Origin: Glaciecola sp964446865
Lineage (GTDB): Bacteria; Pseudomonadota; Gammaproteobacteria; Enterobacterales; Alteromonadaceae
Assembly: GCA_964446865.1 (NCBI GenBank)
Contig: CAYURD010000001.1
Span: 124,001-188,000 of the forward strand
Direction: 5' to 3'
Length of the DNA: 64,000 nucleotides
Below, in pieces: positions 17,758 through 25,954 of this stretch. The notes beneath the pieces are model-generated. The model saw nothing but the letters and a program-made list of their open reading frames with translations. It was not told the origin of the DNA and did no database searches. Every line of letters begins with the position of its first letter. Position 1 is the first letter of the stretch. Both the position numbers and the translations under genes were made by a program.

Positions 17758-18921
17758 ATGGTATCCAAGGGTATATTTGATATTAACCAACCAAGTGGTC
17801 TTAATTTGATTAACCAGATAACGCATCCTTTGACATTTTTTCTATTGCTCGTTATCACAATATTGATTGCCGTTAATATTGCACTTATATACAGACAAAA
17901 GAAACTCACCAAACTCGCCAAACTCATGCCAACCCACGAGGCGAGTGCTGTAATACCGGGCGAAGATAATCTTAATGCGGGTTTAGTTAGCGAAAAAAGA
18001 TTTGCTGAAAAAGCGGACGAAGCACAACGTTTGCAACAAACCTTTCAAAAGTTTGTGCCAAAACAGTTCGTCGATCATTTTGCAAAGGCAGGCTCATCAA
18101 CCTTAGAGCTTGGGCGGGCTAATGAGGATGACATGGCCGTTTTATTTTGCGATATAAGAGGTTTCGCAAGCTTGTCAGAAAACATGCAGCCGCAAGAGTT
18201 GATGAACTTTCTTAACTCGTACTTTTTGAGGATGAATGATCCTATCCATCAAAATAGTGGATTTATCGACAAATTTATTGGTGATGCCATTATGGCTTTA
18301 TTTGATCATCCTGGTGGTTCAAAAGCAGAAAAAGCATTTGACGCGGTTAACGCCGCAATCGACCTCTACAAAGCACTTAATTTGTATAATACACAGCGAG
18401 CGAGAGCAAACTACGCGGCCATTAGAATTGGCATTGGCATCCATATAGGGCCGGTGATTATTGGTACCGTTGGCTCAGATGACAGAATGGATACAACCGT
18501 TATTGGCGACTCTGTTAACTTATCAAGCCGTCTTGAGTCATTGGCGCCTCAATTTAGCGCCGATATAGTGGTCACTGAAGCCCTAATAAAAAACGTCAAG
18601 GCCCATCCTAAATCGAATGTCAAATACCGTATCTTAGATTTTATTCGGGTAAAAGGCCGAAGCTCGCCTTTAGAAGTTTACGAAATATTAAACCACCTAG
18701 ATGAAGACGTTCAAGCCTTACGCGTGAAAACCGCTGAATTTATAGAACAAGGCATTGCATTAAGAAAAGCGCAAAAGTGGCGTTTAGCGATAGCGGCGTT
18801 TCAGCAAGCGCTCATTATTGACCCAACCGATGAGCTCATTATTCATCATCTTGAGCAATGCCATCGATTATCAAGAAATGATTATCTAGACAATTGGGAT
18901 GGTGCTTTTACTGTTCATTGA
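17758..18921 (+). CDS. Class III adenylate cyclase with C-terminal TPR
   Basis: Start taken at ATG 17758; a TTG 15 nt upstream is possible, and neither has a strong ribosome site. The 387-residue protein has one N-terminal membrane helix (about 20-45), a cyclase homology domain (about 120-300) and a TPR-like tail. The metal-binding Asp residues are in LFCDIRGF and GDAIMALF. The Lys before the second motif (IDKFIGD) and the Asp in TVIGDSVNLSSRLE match ATP-using enzymes, so cyclic AMP is the predicted product. It is divergent from the GGDEF gene and its stop overlaps the convergent TPR gene by 7 bp. Confidence 0.87.
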   Translation: MVSKGIFDINQPSGLNLINQITHPLTFFLLLVITILIAVNIALIYRQKKLTKLAKLMPTHEASAVIPGEDNLNAGLVSEKRFAEKADEAQRLQQTFQKFVPKQFVDHFAKAGSSTLELGRANEDDMAVLFCDIRGFASLSENMQPQELMNFLNSYFLRMNDPIHQNSGFIDKFIGDAIMALFDHPGGSKAEKAFDAVNAAIDLYKALNLYNTQRARANYAAIRIGIGIHIGPVIIGTVGSDDRMDTTVIGDSVNLSSRLESLAPQFSADIVVTEALIKNVKAHPKSNVKYRILDFIRVKGRSSPLEVYEILNHLDEDVQALRVKTAEFIEQGIALRKAQKWRLAIAAFQQALIIDPTDELIIHHLEQCHRLSRNDYLDNWDGAFTVH

Positions 18922-20282
18922 GCACTTATTTCTTGTAAGGCCTCAAACGACGCTCTTTCTTTTTCAACAAACTGGCGCCATTGCCTTGCAGCGCCTCGAC
19001 TACTATTAAATTCTTCAGCTTTCGCTAATTCGTCAAGCGCCATCGCAAATTTGTCAGTGTTATACAATGACAAACCCAATACCATATGCGTATCACCCGG
19101 TCTGTCTAGCCCACCTTTTTCGAGCGCCGATGAAGCTGCCTGTATCGCATCATCATAATCAGCTAAATTGTAATGCAATAAGGCTAACTGCGCGTCAAGC
19201 TGTCCATTATCAGAAAGTTTTGCCGCTTCTTGCATAACGGGTACCGCTTTATCGTTTTCTTTAGCCGCTTGCCAAGACTGTGCTAAAAAGCGTAAATTGC
19301 GTAAGTTGTTGGTCAGTAACCCAGATTCTAAAGCTTGCGCCATCAGTTTTGCGCCTTTATAAGGCACGCCATGATAAAAATACAATTGCGCTAAATTAAA
19401 TGTATCAGACGCTGAGGTCACAAAGCCTCTTTGATAAGCTATTTCCATGGTGGCAAGCTGTTTTTCTTCTTGCTCGAGTTCACCGTACATTCCCGCCAGC
19501 TGAATCCAGTATTTCGGTGCGTCATACAAACGAATAAGCTTAATAATGATATCTTTTACTTTTTCAGGTTTCCCCATCTCAAAGTAAATAGCGCGCTGCA
19601 ACGTTAGCCAGTTTTCGTCGGGTAAATAGCCTTCTTCTTCATGCCCTTTAATCGCTTCTTCTATGTATCGTGCCGCGTCTTCAAAAGACTTGTTTTGATA
19701 CAAAGCTTGCGCTTTTAGAATGTAATTTTTAGGTGGAATGGCCCCATTGTTCAAGGCTTCCCATCTTTCTAAATATTCTATGACCGCCGTAAAATCGCTT
19801 TGCGCCATGCTAAGTTGTGCCAAGCTATACAATGAGGTCTGTTCAAACGATACAGGAATGGGGGATTCATTGACCGATGCTTTAAATGATTCAATAGTGC
19901 TCGCAAAATCATTCTGAGCGTAGTAAATCAGGCCATAAAAATTATGCATCATCGCTTTTTCGTAGCTATTCATACTAGATGATTTAGCCTTAACTTCATC
20001 AAGCACGGCAATAGCGCCAGCAACATCATCTTGGTCAGCCAGGTTCTGCGCTCGGGCGAGTTGGTCGTAAACCGCCACTCTTAATGCTGGCGTGCGTCTT
20101 GTCTCACGTTGTCCCGCTGAGCTCGCATTTTGAGATTGTGCACTAACCATTGTCGATACAGTCAAACTAGACGCACCAATGCCCATGCTCGCAATAAAAA
20201 GCGCATTTGTGCCTAAACACAGCATAAGCTTGCTGACAGAGCTTACATCGAGCAGTTTTTTAACAACTTGTCTAATATTCAT
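18915..20282 (-). CDS. TPR protein of the TonB2-type operon
   Basis: Start set at 20282, 16 bp after the tonB stop; the longest frame would overlap tonB by 35 bp. The 455-residue product has a signal-type N-terminus (hydrophobic about 18-45, then Ser-Ala-Gln) and at least eight TPR-like repeats to the C-terminus, so it is probably periplasmic. It is the last gene of the DUF3450-ttpC-exbB-exbD-tonB operon, a position TPR proteins occupy in the same operon of other marine gammaproteobacteria. It likely scaffolds the TonB complex. The end overlaps the adenylate cyclase gene by 7 bp. Confidence 0.85.
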   Translation of the reverse strand: MNIRQVVKKLLDVSSVSKLMLCLGTNALFIASMGIGASSLTVSTMVSAQSQNASSAGQRETRRTPALRVAVYDQLARAQNLADQDDVAGAIAVLDEVKAKSSSMNSYEKAMMHNFYGLIYYAQNDFASTIESFKASVNESPIPVSFEQTSLYSLAQLSMAQSDFTAVIEYLERWEALNNGAIPPKNYILKAQALYQNKSFEDAARYIEEAIKGHEEEGYLPDENWLTLQRAIYFEMGKPEKVKDIIIKLIRLYDAPKYWIQLAGMYGELEQEEKQLATMEIAYQRGFVTSASDTFNLAQLYFYHGVPYKGAKLMAQALESGLLTNNLRNLRFLAQSWQAAKENDKAVPVMQEAAKLSDNGQLDAQLALLHYNLADYDDAIQAASSALEKGGLDRPGDTHMVLGLSLYNTDKFAMALDELAKAEEFNSSRGAARQWRQFVEKERASFEALQEISAQ

Positions 20283-20298
20283 CTGCTGTACTCTTCTT

Positions 20299-20904
20299 TT
20301 ACTCAAGCTCAAAGCTGATGCGGTTTTGTACACCCGCGACTTCTGTTGGTTCGCCGTTAATAACGCGTGGTTTATATTTAAACTTCACCACCGCATCTAA
20401 TGCCGCTTGTTCAAATATGCCTTGTGGGTTGGCTTCAACTACCATTGGGTTAACCACTGCGCCAATTTTGTTAACCGTAAACTCAACAATGACATAACCT
20501 TGAATGCCGCGCTGCATCGCTCGTCTTGGATAGACGGCCTGCACTTTCGCAATTGGTACATATTCGCCGTCGCCTGAATCTAAGGCTAAACCACCATCAA
20601 GTGCAATATCACTATTAAGATCTGCCGCAAAATCTAAACCAGCGCTGCCTGCATCTGGGCTAGAAGAATCCATTTGTGGCGCCTGCATTTGCGGGGGTGG
20701 CTCTTGAGGCTTTGGTGGCTTGCGCGGCTTACGGTCGACTTTTTCGACCTGTTCTTCTTGCTGTACGCGCACAAAATCAAGCACTTTGCCTTTGTCAGCT
20801 TCAGTTAGGCCTGTGCCACCGGCTTCAATCAAAGACTGCATCAAAAAGAATAAGCCTAGAGTGACAATCGATGCAGATATGATGGCAATAAGAAAACGAA
20901 ACAT
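20299..20904 (-). CDS. tonB: Energy transducer TonB
   Basis: A 201-residue protein with an N-terminal membrane anchor (about 4-25), a periplasmic Pro/Lys-rich spacer (KPRKPPKPQEPPP, about 60-73) and a TonB C-terminal domain (about 118-200) with YPRRAMQRGIQGYVIVEFTV. It transmits the proton-motive force from ExbB/ExbD to outer-membrane receptors. It is short with a small N-terminus, as in TonB2-type proteins. The gene follows exbD by 3 bp. Confidence 0.95.
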   Translation of the reverse strand: MFRFLIAIISASIVTLGLFFLMQSLIEAGGTGLTEADKGKVLDFVRVQQEEQVEKVDRKPRKPPKPQEPPPQMQAPQMDSSSPDAGSAGLDFAADLNSDIALDGGLALDSGDGEYVPIAKVQAVYPRRAMQRGIQGYVIVEFTVNKIGAVVNPMVVEANPQGIFEQAALDAVVKFKYKPRVINGEPTEVAGVQNRISFELE

Positions 20905-20907
20905 AAT

Positions 20908-21309
20908 TTACTCTTCGGTTGCTACGGCCGCATCTTCAACACCCGCTGCGCGAGTAGCATCTAACACTTTAATGAGCGTTTCGGTTGTTGATTTTTTATC
21001 AGCTTGAATAACCACCGAGCCTTTAGGGTTTTCAGCTCTTAACTGTTCAATATTTGCTTGAACTGCGCGAATATCGACGCGACGCTTGTTAATCCAAATC
21101 TCATTAGTGTCGTTAATTGCCACTAAAATACTGGCTTTGTCTTTTTTGACCGCCGTGGATGCTTCAGGGCGATTTACATCAATACCCGACTCTTTAACAA
21201 AAGACGCTGTTACAATAAAGAAGATAAGCATGATAAACACCACGTCTAGCATGGGCGTTAAATCGATGGTTGCTTCTTCTTCATCCATCAAATTTTGAAT
21301 TTGCTTCAT
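20908..21309 (-). CDS. exbD: ExbD/TolR family biopolymer transport protein
   Basis: A 133-residue protein with one membrane helix (about 18-42) carrying the conserved Asp in DLTPMLDVVFIMLIFF, the proton-path residue, followed by a periplasmic domain. It is partner of ExbB in the proton channel that drives TonB. The ATG has GGAAAG upstream. The gap to exbB is 89 bp and contains a small hairpin GTTGC-N4-GCAAC (21375-21388). Confidence 0.95.
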   Translation of the reverse strand: MKQIQNLMDEEEATIDLTPMLDVVFIMLIFFIVTASFVKESGIDVNRPEASTAVKKDKASILVAINDTNEIWINKRRVDIRAVQANIEQLRAENPKGSVVIQADKKSTTETLIKVLDATRAAGVEDAAVATEE

Positions 21310-21398
21310 AGTCTTTCCTTTATATAAAAACCGTATTTACCGCTTTTATTTACTAATATTTATGTCATCGTGTTGTTGCACAGGCAACTAAAAATTAC

Positions 21399-21926
21399 TT
21401 AACCAACTGAACGTTCTAATGGCAACGCTTCTTCTAAATGTGTTCTTTCAGCTTTTGCTGTACGCACTAAGTAAGTAGATGCAAATACCCCAGACAACGC
21501 GCCCACCATGCCTGCCATGGTGGGTATGGTTGCTTTAAATATGCCCGAGGCCATTTGACGCGCATTACCACTACCTGATATTGCCATGACATCAAAAACC
21601 TCAATCATGCCGGTCACCGTTCCCATTAAACCCAGTAAAGGACAAAGCGCCACTAGCGCTTGTATAACAGGGATTGAGCCATTTAACTTAATATTCAAAC
21701 GAGAAATTCTGGCTTGGCGTATTTGTTCTGCATTCCATGAACTTCGCTCTTTACGAGACATCCACTCATCAATGGCTTCATTTTTGAGTGCTTTGTGCGT
21801 GTAATGAATGTACAACATACGTTCAATGATCAGTAGCCACATCACGAATATGAGCAGGCCAATGAGCATAAGCACTTGGCCGCCTGTTTCGGTAAAATCC
21901 CTGATTGCTTCAAATATTTCAATCAT
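21399..21926 (-). CDS. exbB: ExbB (MotA/TolQ/ExbB proton channel)
   Basis: A 175-residue inner-membrane protein with three hydrophobic segments (about 15-35, 85-110, 130-155). The conserved LCPLLGLMGTVTGMIEVF and MASGIFKATIPTMAGMVGALSG segments are the pore helices of the family. It is short compared with E. coli ExbB, as is usual for the TonB2-associated ExbB. It lies 12 bp after ttpC. Confidence 0.93.
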   Translation of the reverse strand: MIEIFEAIRDFTETGGQVLMLIGLLIFVMWLLIIERMLYIHYTHKALKNEAIDEWMSRKERSSWNAEQIRQARISRLNIKLNGSIPVIQALVALCPLLGLMGTVTGMIEVFDVMAISGSGNARQMASGIFKATIPTMAGMVGALSGVFASTYLVRTAKAERTHLEEALPLERSVG

Positions 21927-21938
21927 GAGTATTGACCT

Positions 21939-23393
21939 TTACTTGCTCGCTTTTGCATTTAGTTTTTCAGCACGCTCAGCAATAACGCCCGATGCTTGCT
22001 GCTGCAATACATAAACGATGTTTTTACTGCGCGTATTTAAAATTGCGTAAAGCAAAGTTGTAGGTATCGCAACGACCAAACCAAGAACGGTAGTCACAAG
22101 TGCTGTTGAAATACCACCGGCCATCGTTTGTGGGTCGCCAGTACCATATAAGGTGATAGCTTGGAAGGTATTAATCATCCCTGTTACCGTACCTAAAAGT
22201 CCCATCAGCGGCGCAACAACCGAGATGATTTTAATAATGGTTAACGAACGCCCTAGTCTGGGGATTTCGTTTAAAATTGCCTCGGTTAAATGCAGCTCAA
22301 GCGATTCAACATCTGCGTGAGGATATTTGTCTCGTACGCGCATAACGCGTCCTAGTGGGTTAGTTTCTTTGAATTCGTCAGATTTAAGCTGCTTGTCTAC
22401 TTTCGTGCGTATCACAGTTAAGGAAATGAGTCTTTCAAGCGACAATAATAGACCAACAAAACCCACGCCTAATATGATGTAACCAACTAAACCGCCCTGC
22501 TGTATGCGCTCTAGTAAATTGGCTTTTTGTATCTCTTTCGCAATAATTGAGCCACCCGTTGGATCAAGACCAAACTTAACTAGTTCACCGGTAGATGCTT
22601 CCAAGCCCGATATCGCTTCTAAGAAACGACCAGCAGGTTGGCGACTAAGCTCTGAAACAGTACCGGTTTCAGGTTTATATTCTAAAAACACGCCGTCAGC
22701 AACAAGTGCAAAAGGGCCTACTCGAGTGACTTCTTTTGATGTTTTTTCGCCATCGGCTTTAACGACTTCGGTGGTAAATTTGGTCACCTTGCCAGCTTGT
22801 GTCATTTCGCGCTGAATTTCATACCACACACGTTCAATTTCATCAATTGATGCTAATTTTGACGAATTGCCCATTGATTGTGCCATTTCGTCAAGAAATA
22901 CATCACGACCGGGTAGCTGCGCACTAATATTAGAGTTGTAGAATTTGTTCTTAGTATCACCTGCAACTCGCTGTAATACGCCAAATAGTTCTTTTAAGGT
23001 CCCTAAACGATTATCTAGCGCACCGTTTAGGTCGGCTAATTTAAATTCGTTTTCTTCAAACGTTGTTTCTAAACGCTCTGACTCTTTCAGTTTTGCATCT
23101 CTAAGAGCGATGGTGTCACGCAAAATACGGTCTTGTTCCTGACGCTTTTCAACAAACGCTTGTTCACGCGCTTTGTTTTGTTGCGTTTGAGAAAACTTTC
23201 CCTCTTCTAATTGCTGCAATAGCGCATCAAGGTCGAGTGCTTTTTCATTTTCTTGCGCAGATACACTTGTAACAAGCGCGGCGCTAATACTAATAACCGC
23301 AGCAAATGCAGCACTTGTTTTAAAGATGTTTTTGCCAATTTTATTAATTTGAAATGAGGCTTTTTGTAGGGCCAAAGAATAATTTGCTTTCAT
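21939..23393 (-). CDS. ttpC: TtpC-like ExbB family protein with periplasmic coiled coil
   Basis: A 484-residue protein with a signal-like N-terminus (about 20-47), a long charged coiled coil (about 55-150), a beta-type region, and a C-terminal MotA/TolQ/ExbB domain (about 300-470, VVAPLMGLLGTVTGMINTF). This architecture matches TtpC, the additional protein required by TonB2 systems in Vibrio. It should form part of the energising complex spanning inner membrane and periplasm. It stands between the DUF3450 gene and exbB in one operon. Confidence 0.9.
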   Translation of the reverse strand: MKANYSLALQKASFQINKIGKNIFKTSAAFAAVISISAALVTSVSAQENEKALDLDALLQQLEEGKFSQTQQNKAREQAFVEKRQEQDRILRDTIALRDAKLKESERLETTFEENEFKLADLNGALDNRLGTLKELFGVLQRVAGDTKNKFYNSNISAQLPGRDVFLDEMAQSMGNSSKLASIDEIERVWYEIQREMTQAGKVTKFTTEVVKADGEKTSKEVTRVGPFALVADGVFLEYKPETGTVSELSRQPAGRFLEAISGLEASTGELVKFGLDPTGGSIIAKEIQKANLLERIQQGGLVGYIILGVGFVGLLLSLERLISLTVIRTKVDKQLKSDEFKETNPLGRVMRVRDKYPHADVESLELHLTEAILNEIPRLGRSLTIIKIISVVAPLMGLLGTVTGMINTFQAITLYGTGDPQTMAGGISTALVTTVLGLVVAIPTTLLYAILNTRSKNIVYVLQQQASGVIAERAEKLNAKASK

Positions 23394-23416
23394 GATTTAA
23401 GTTCCCTAGTCCTTTA

Positions 23417-24196
23417 TTAATCTGTAATCGCTACAGGCGCCATTAATAAACCTGGCGGCAGTTGCTTTCTGGCCATACGCATACCTTTGGCGATTTCAGT
23501 GCGGTAACTAGAATCTAGCGCGTCCCATTGGCGGGTTTGCTTATTCCATACGCCTTGTACGCTGCCATCACGACTTTGATAAACAAGTGCAGTGCGACCT
23601 ACACGCAAAAAGTCTACGTCACGCTCATCACCGTTGATGCTTTGAAACCCACTGTAAGCTTCAATCGTGCGTCCGTAATCCATCTCAACCTGATAGGCTT
23701 CCATGACACGTCTAAACTTTTCTGACGGCGCCACATTCGCTTGATCCATCATCAAACGCAAACTCGCAAGTCTCTCTTGGCGCTCTGCGGGTAAAAACGG
23801 CACGTCTAAGGCTACAAATTGCTCTAGACCGTCTATCATTCTTATCATCAACGGCGTGATTTGACGCTCAATCACACTGACTTCATCTATCGACGCGTTT
23901 AAATCAAGCATTTCTTGCTCTTGATTCCCAATCTGCTTTTGCAGTTGACCGTTATAAACGTCCAAACCTTCTATCTCTTTCAAAAGCGTTTGATACTGCT
24001 GTAACTTACTGTCTATCTGGTTAGTAAGGCCGTCAATCTTGTCTTGCGACGCTTTAGCAGAGTCATTTATTTCTTGAGCTTTTTGCTTGGCTGGGTCTAA
24101 AAACTCAGCTTCTTGCGATAGCGCAAAACTTGATAGGCTAGCTATCACACAAGCACTTAGGGTGGCTGCCACAAAAAGAGGACGTAAAACCTTCAT
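23417..24196 (-). CDS. DUF3450 periplasmic coiled-coil protein
   Basis: Start set at 24196 (MKVLRPL) with AGGAA upstream; the longer frame adds 15 residues without a ribosome site. The 259-residue product has a signal peptide (about 1-27, cleavage near ALS-QE), a coiled coil (about 35-105) and a DUF3450 domain. DUF3450 proteins are encoded first in TtpC-type TonB operons and probably bind the complex in the periplasm. The exact role is not established. Confidence 0.9.
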   Translation of the reverse strand: MKVLRPLFVAATLSACVIASLSSFALSQEAEFLDPAKQKAQEINDSAKASQDKIDGLTNQIDSKLQQYQTLLKEIEGLDVYNGQLQKQIGNQEQEMLDLNASIDEVSVIERQITPLMIRMIDGLEQFVALDVPFLPAERQERLASLRLMMDQANVAPSEKFRRVMEAYQVEMDYGRTIEAYSGFQSINGDERDVDFLRVGRTALVYQSRDGSVQGVWNKQTRQWDALDSSYRTEIAKGMRMARKQLPPGLLMAPVAITD

Positions 24197-24509
24197 ATTG
24201 TTTCCTGATCTGTCGATAATTAAGCTAATTTGTAATCGCACAGAGAATAGATATTTTCTGTGACATTTTTATTACAGATCGGGTGAAATACGATAGCTTC
24301 ACAAATCTGTCATAATTGACATGTGTAGGCGGGTAAAGGACGAGAATGTGTGTGAAGTAGATCCCAAAAGCGTTAGCAAAGTAATAAATCTACACTAAAA
24401 ACGTTTATCGACAGTATACATAACAGCGATATAGTGAGCGCAAAATCGCGAAGCCTCTGTTTTTGCAAAATTTGTTAAATGACATTACGTTCTCATTAAG
24501 GGTGTTAAA
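24197..24509. promoter_or_regulatory. Divergent promoter region of the TonB operon
   Basis: 313 bp without a gene. Two dyads are visible. CAGAGAAT-N4-ATTTTCTG at 24241-24260 (one mismatch) is close to the TonB operon start and could be an operator. TGTCA-N4-TGACA at 24308-24321 lies midway to the plus-strand gene. No clear Fur-type GATAAT array was found. No strong promoter hexamers could be assigned. Confidence 0.3.
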
Positions 24510-25280
24510 ATGAAATCAACGCAAGTAAAAATAATAAACCTCGCTTCATTGAGCTTAACGAGCGCCTGTTTGGCGATGATGCTATTAGCAATGATGGTTT
24601 TACCAGGTAAGGCATTTGCCTCCAACACCTCTGGTGTGCATGGTCCAAATGTAAAAGAAGGTGAAAAAAGCGCACAATTTAGAATCGCCCTTTCACCCGG
24701 TGACGAATCAGGTGATGTAGACCGCTGGGCGTACCGTCTGCATTACCAACAAGCTTTCAGTAACAAATTGCGTGGTCGAGTTATGGTGCAATATCGAGAC
24801 CGTGGCGATCTAGAATACGACTATTTTAGAGGTGAATTACTATACAACTTTAAAAAACGTGATGACGGCATATGGTCAAGCGGTGTTCGCTTTGATCTTC
24901 GAACTCGCCGCGGCGATCGCCCAGAAGAGTTTGCCATCAACTGGACGAACCAATGGGATTTAGAGGGTGGCTATCGAATTCGCGGCATATTAATCGCATC
25001 GCGACAGTTTGGCAGCGATAGCGCTTTTAGTGGCACAGGCTTAAGTGCTCGCTCGAGCTTAAGTAAAAAGTTAGACAATGGCATGCGCGTTGGTGTAGAG
25101 ATGTTTAACTCTTTAGGCAAACTTGACGACTTTGGCAGTTTTAATGAACAAAGCCAACAATTTGGCCCCATGTTTGGTGGGTCAATCGGTGGATTAAAGT
25201 ACGAGTTCCGCTACTTGGCGGGTATTAGTAATGGCAGCCGCGACCATAATTTTGGCTTACGCTTCAATAAGTCTTTCTAG
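24510..25280 (+). CDS. Predicted outer-membrane beta-barrel protein
   Basis: 256 residues with a long signal peptide (about 1-38, ending AFA-SN). The mature part alternates polar and hydrophobic residues in strands such as KLRGRVMVQYRDRGDLEYDYFR and YRIRGILIASRQF, and ends in Phe (NFGLRFNKSF), the usual last residue of outer-membrane barrels. I recognise no family; it could be a DUF2490-like barrel. It is divergent from the TonB operon. A terminal barrel strand and signal peptide support outer-membrane location; the function is unknown. Confidence 0.75.
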   Translation: MKSTQVKIINLASLSLTSACLAMMLLAMMVLPGKAFASNTSGVHGPNVKEGEKSAQFRIALSPGDESGDVDRWAYRLHYQQAFSNKLRGRVMVQYRDRGDLEYDYFRGELLYNFKKRDDGIWSSGVRFDLRTRRGDRPEEFAINWTNQWDLEGGYRIRGILIASRQFGSDSAFSGTGLSARSSLSKKLDNGMRVGVEMFNSLGKLDDFGSFNEQSQQFGPMFGGSIGGLKYEFRYLAGISNGSRDHNFGLRFNKSF

Positions 25281-25402
25281 TAAGACTGAATAATACGAAA
25301 GGTCTGGCTTACTTCTTGCTGTTTATTTTTGACAGTGCAGTTATACTAATCGCGACTGTATAAATGCTGTCACTTATTATAATTATAAACATGGAGTTTA
25401 AA

Positions 25403-25753
25403 ATGAACATCAAACACTTATTTAGTATTGCCCTACTAGCCTCTTTAATAGGCATCGCAGGTTGTAGCGACGCACAAAAAGAAGATTCTCAAGACGTAAA
25501 AGAGCAAGCAAGCGAAACATATGAAGACGCGAAAGCCGCTGCTGGCGACGCAGCAGACGATGCAAAAGATATGCTGAGTGAAGGAAAAGAAGCAGCAAGT
25601 GATGCGATTGAAGAAGCAAAAGAAGATGCCGCAGACATGGTTGACGAAGGCAAAGCGAAAGCTGAAGAACTAAAAGAAGCAGGCAAAGAAAAAGCGAAAG
25701 AAGCTTGTATTAAGCTTAAAGAGCAAACTGGCGGCGACCCCGCTGATTGCTAA
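25403..25753 (+). CDS. Small LEA-like lipoprotein
   Basis: Start ATG 25403 with GGAG 6 nt upstream (the longer frame has no site). The 116-residue product has a lipobox (GIAGC, Cys 20). The mature part is almost wholly Ala/Lys/Glu/Asp in a repeating amphipathic pattern (EDAKAAAGDAADDAKDMLSE and similar), like the 11-residue repeats of LEA-type proteins, and ends with a Cys pair spacing (ACIKLK...ADC). It is probably an extended helix on an envelope membrane with a role in stress or spacing. It ends before a strong bidirectional terminator. Confidence 0.8.
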   Translation: MNIKHLFSIALLASLIGIAGCSDAQKEDSQDVKEQASETYEDAKAAAGDAADDAKDMLSEGKEAASDAIEEAKEDAADMVDEGKAKAEELKEAGKEKAKEACIKLKEQTGGDPADC

Positions 25754-25872
25754 TTGTGATAAATTTTGTCGTCTAATTGCGACACTTTTTGCTTAAACTG
25801 TTGCACCTTTTATTGCACCTTTTTGGGTCCACACACAACTTGTTGCAAGCATTGATGACAAAAAGCCTATAA

Positions 25873-25908
25873 AAAAACCGCATAAACATCGACGTTTATG
25901 CGGTTTTT
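25873..25908. terminator. Bidirectional terminator between lipoprotein and TonB receptor genes
   Basis: A 15-bp stem AAAAACCGCATAAAC / GTTTATGCGGTTTTT with a 6-nt loop. T-runs are present on both strands, so it can end the plus-strand lipoprotein transcript and the minus-strand receptor transcript. Confidence 0.9.
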
Positions 25909-25954
25909 TGTATTTTAGGCCTAAATAAAGACAAGAAAAAGGCAAGAATAAGCG

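Noticed and set aside
24303..24313. Possible Pho box before the outer-membrane barrel gene (CTGTCAT preceded by GCTTCAC)
   Set aside because: The first half-site matches poorly, no convincing -10 follows at 10 bp, and the site is nearly 200 bp from the start codon.
24197..24509. Fur box expected before a TonB operon
   Set aside because: No GATAAT-type array or 19-bp Fur palindrome could be found by eye.
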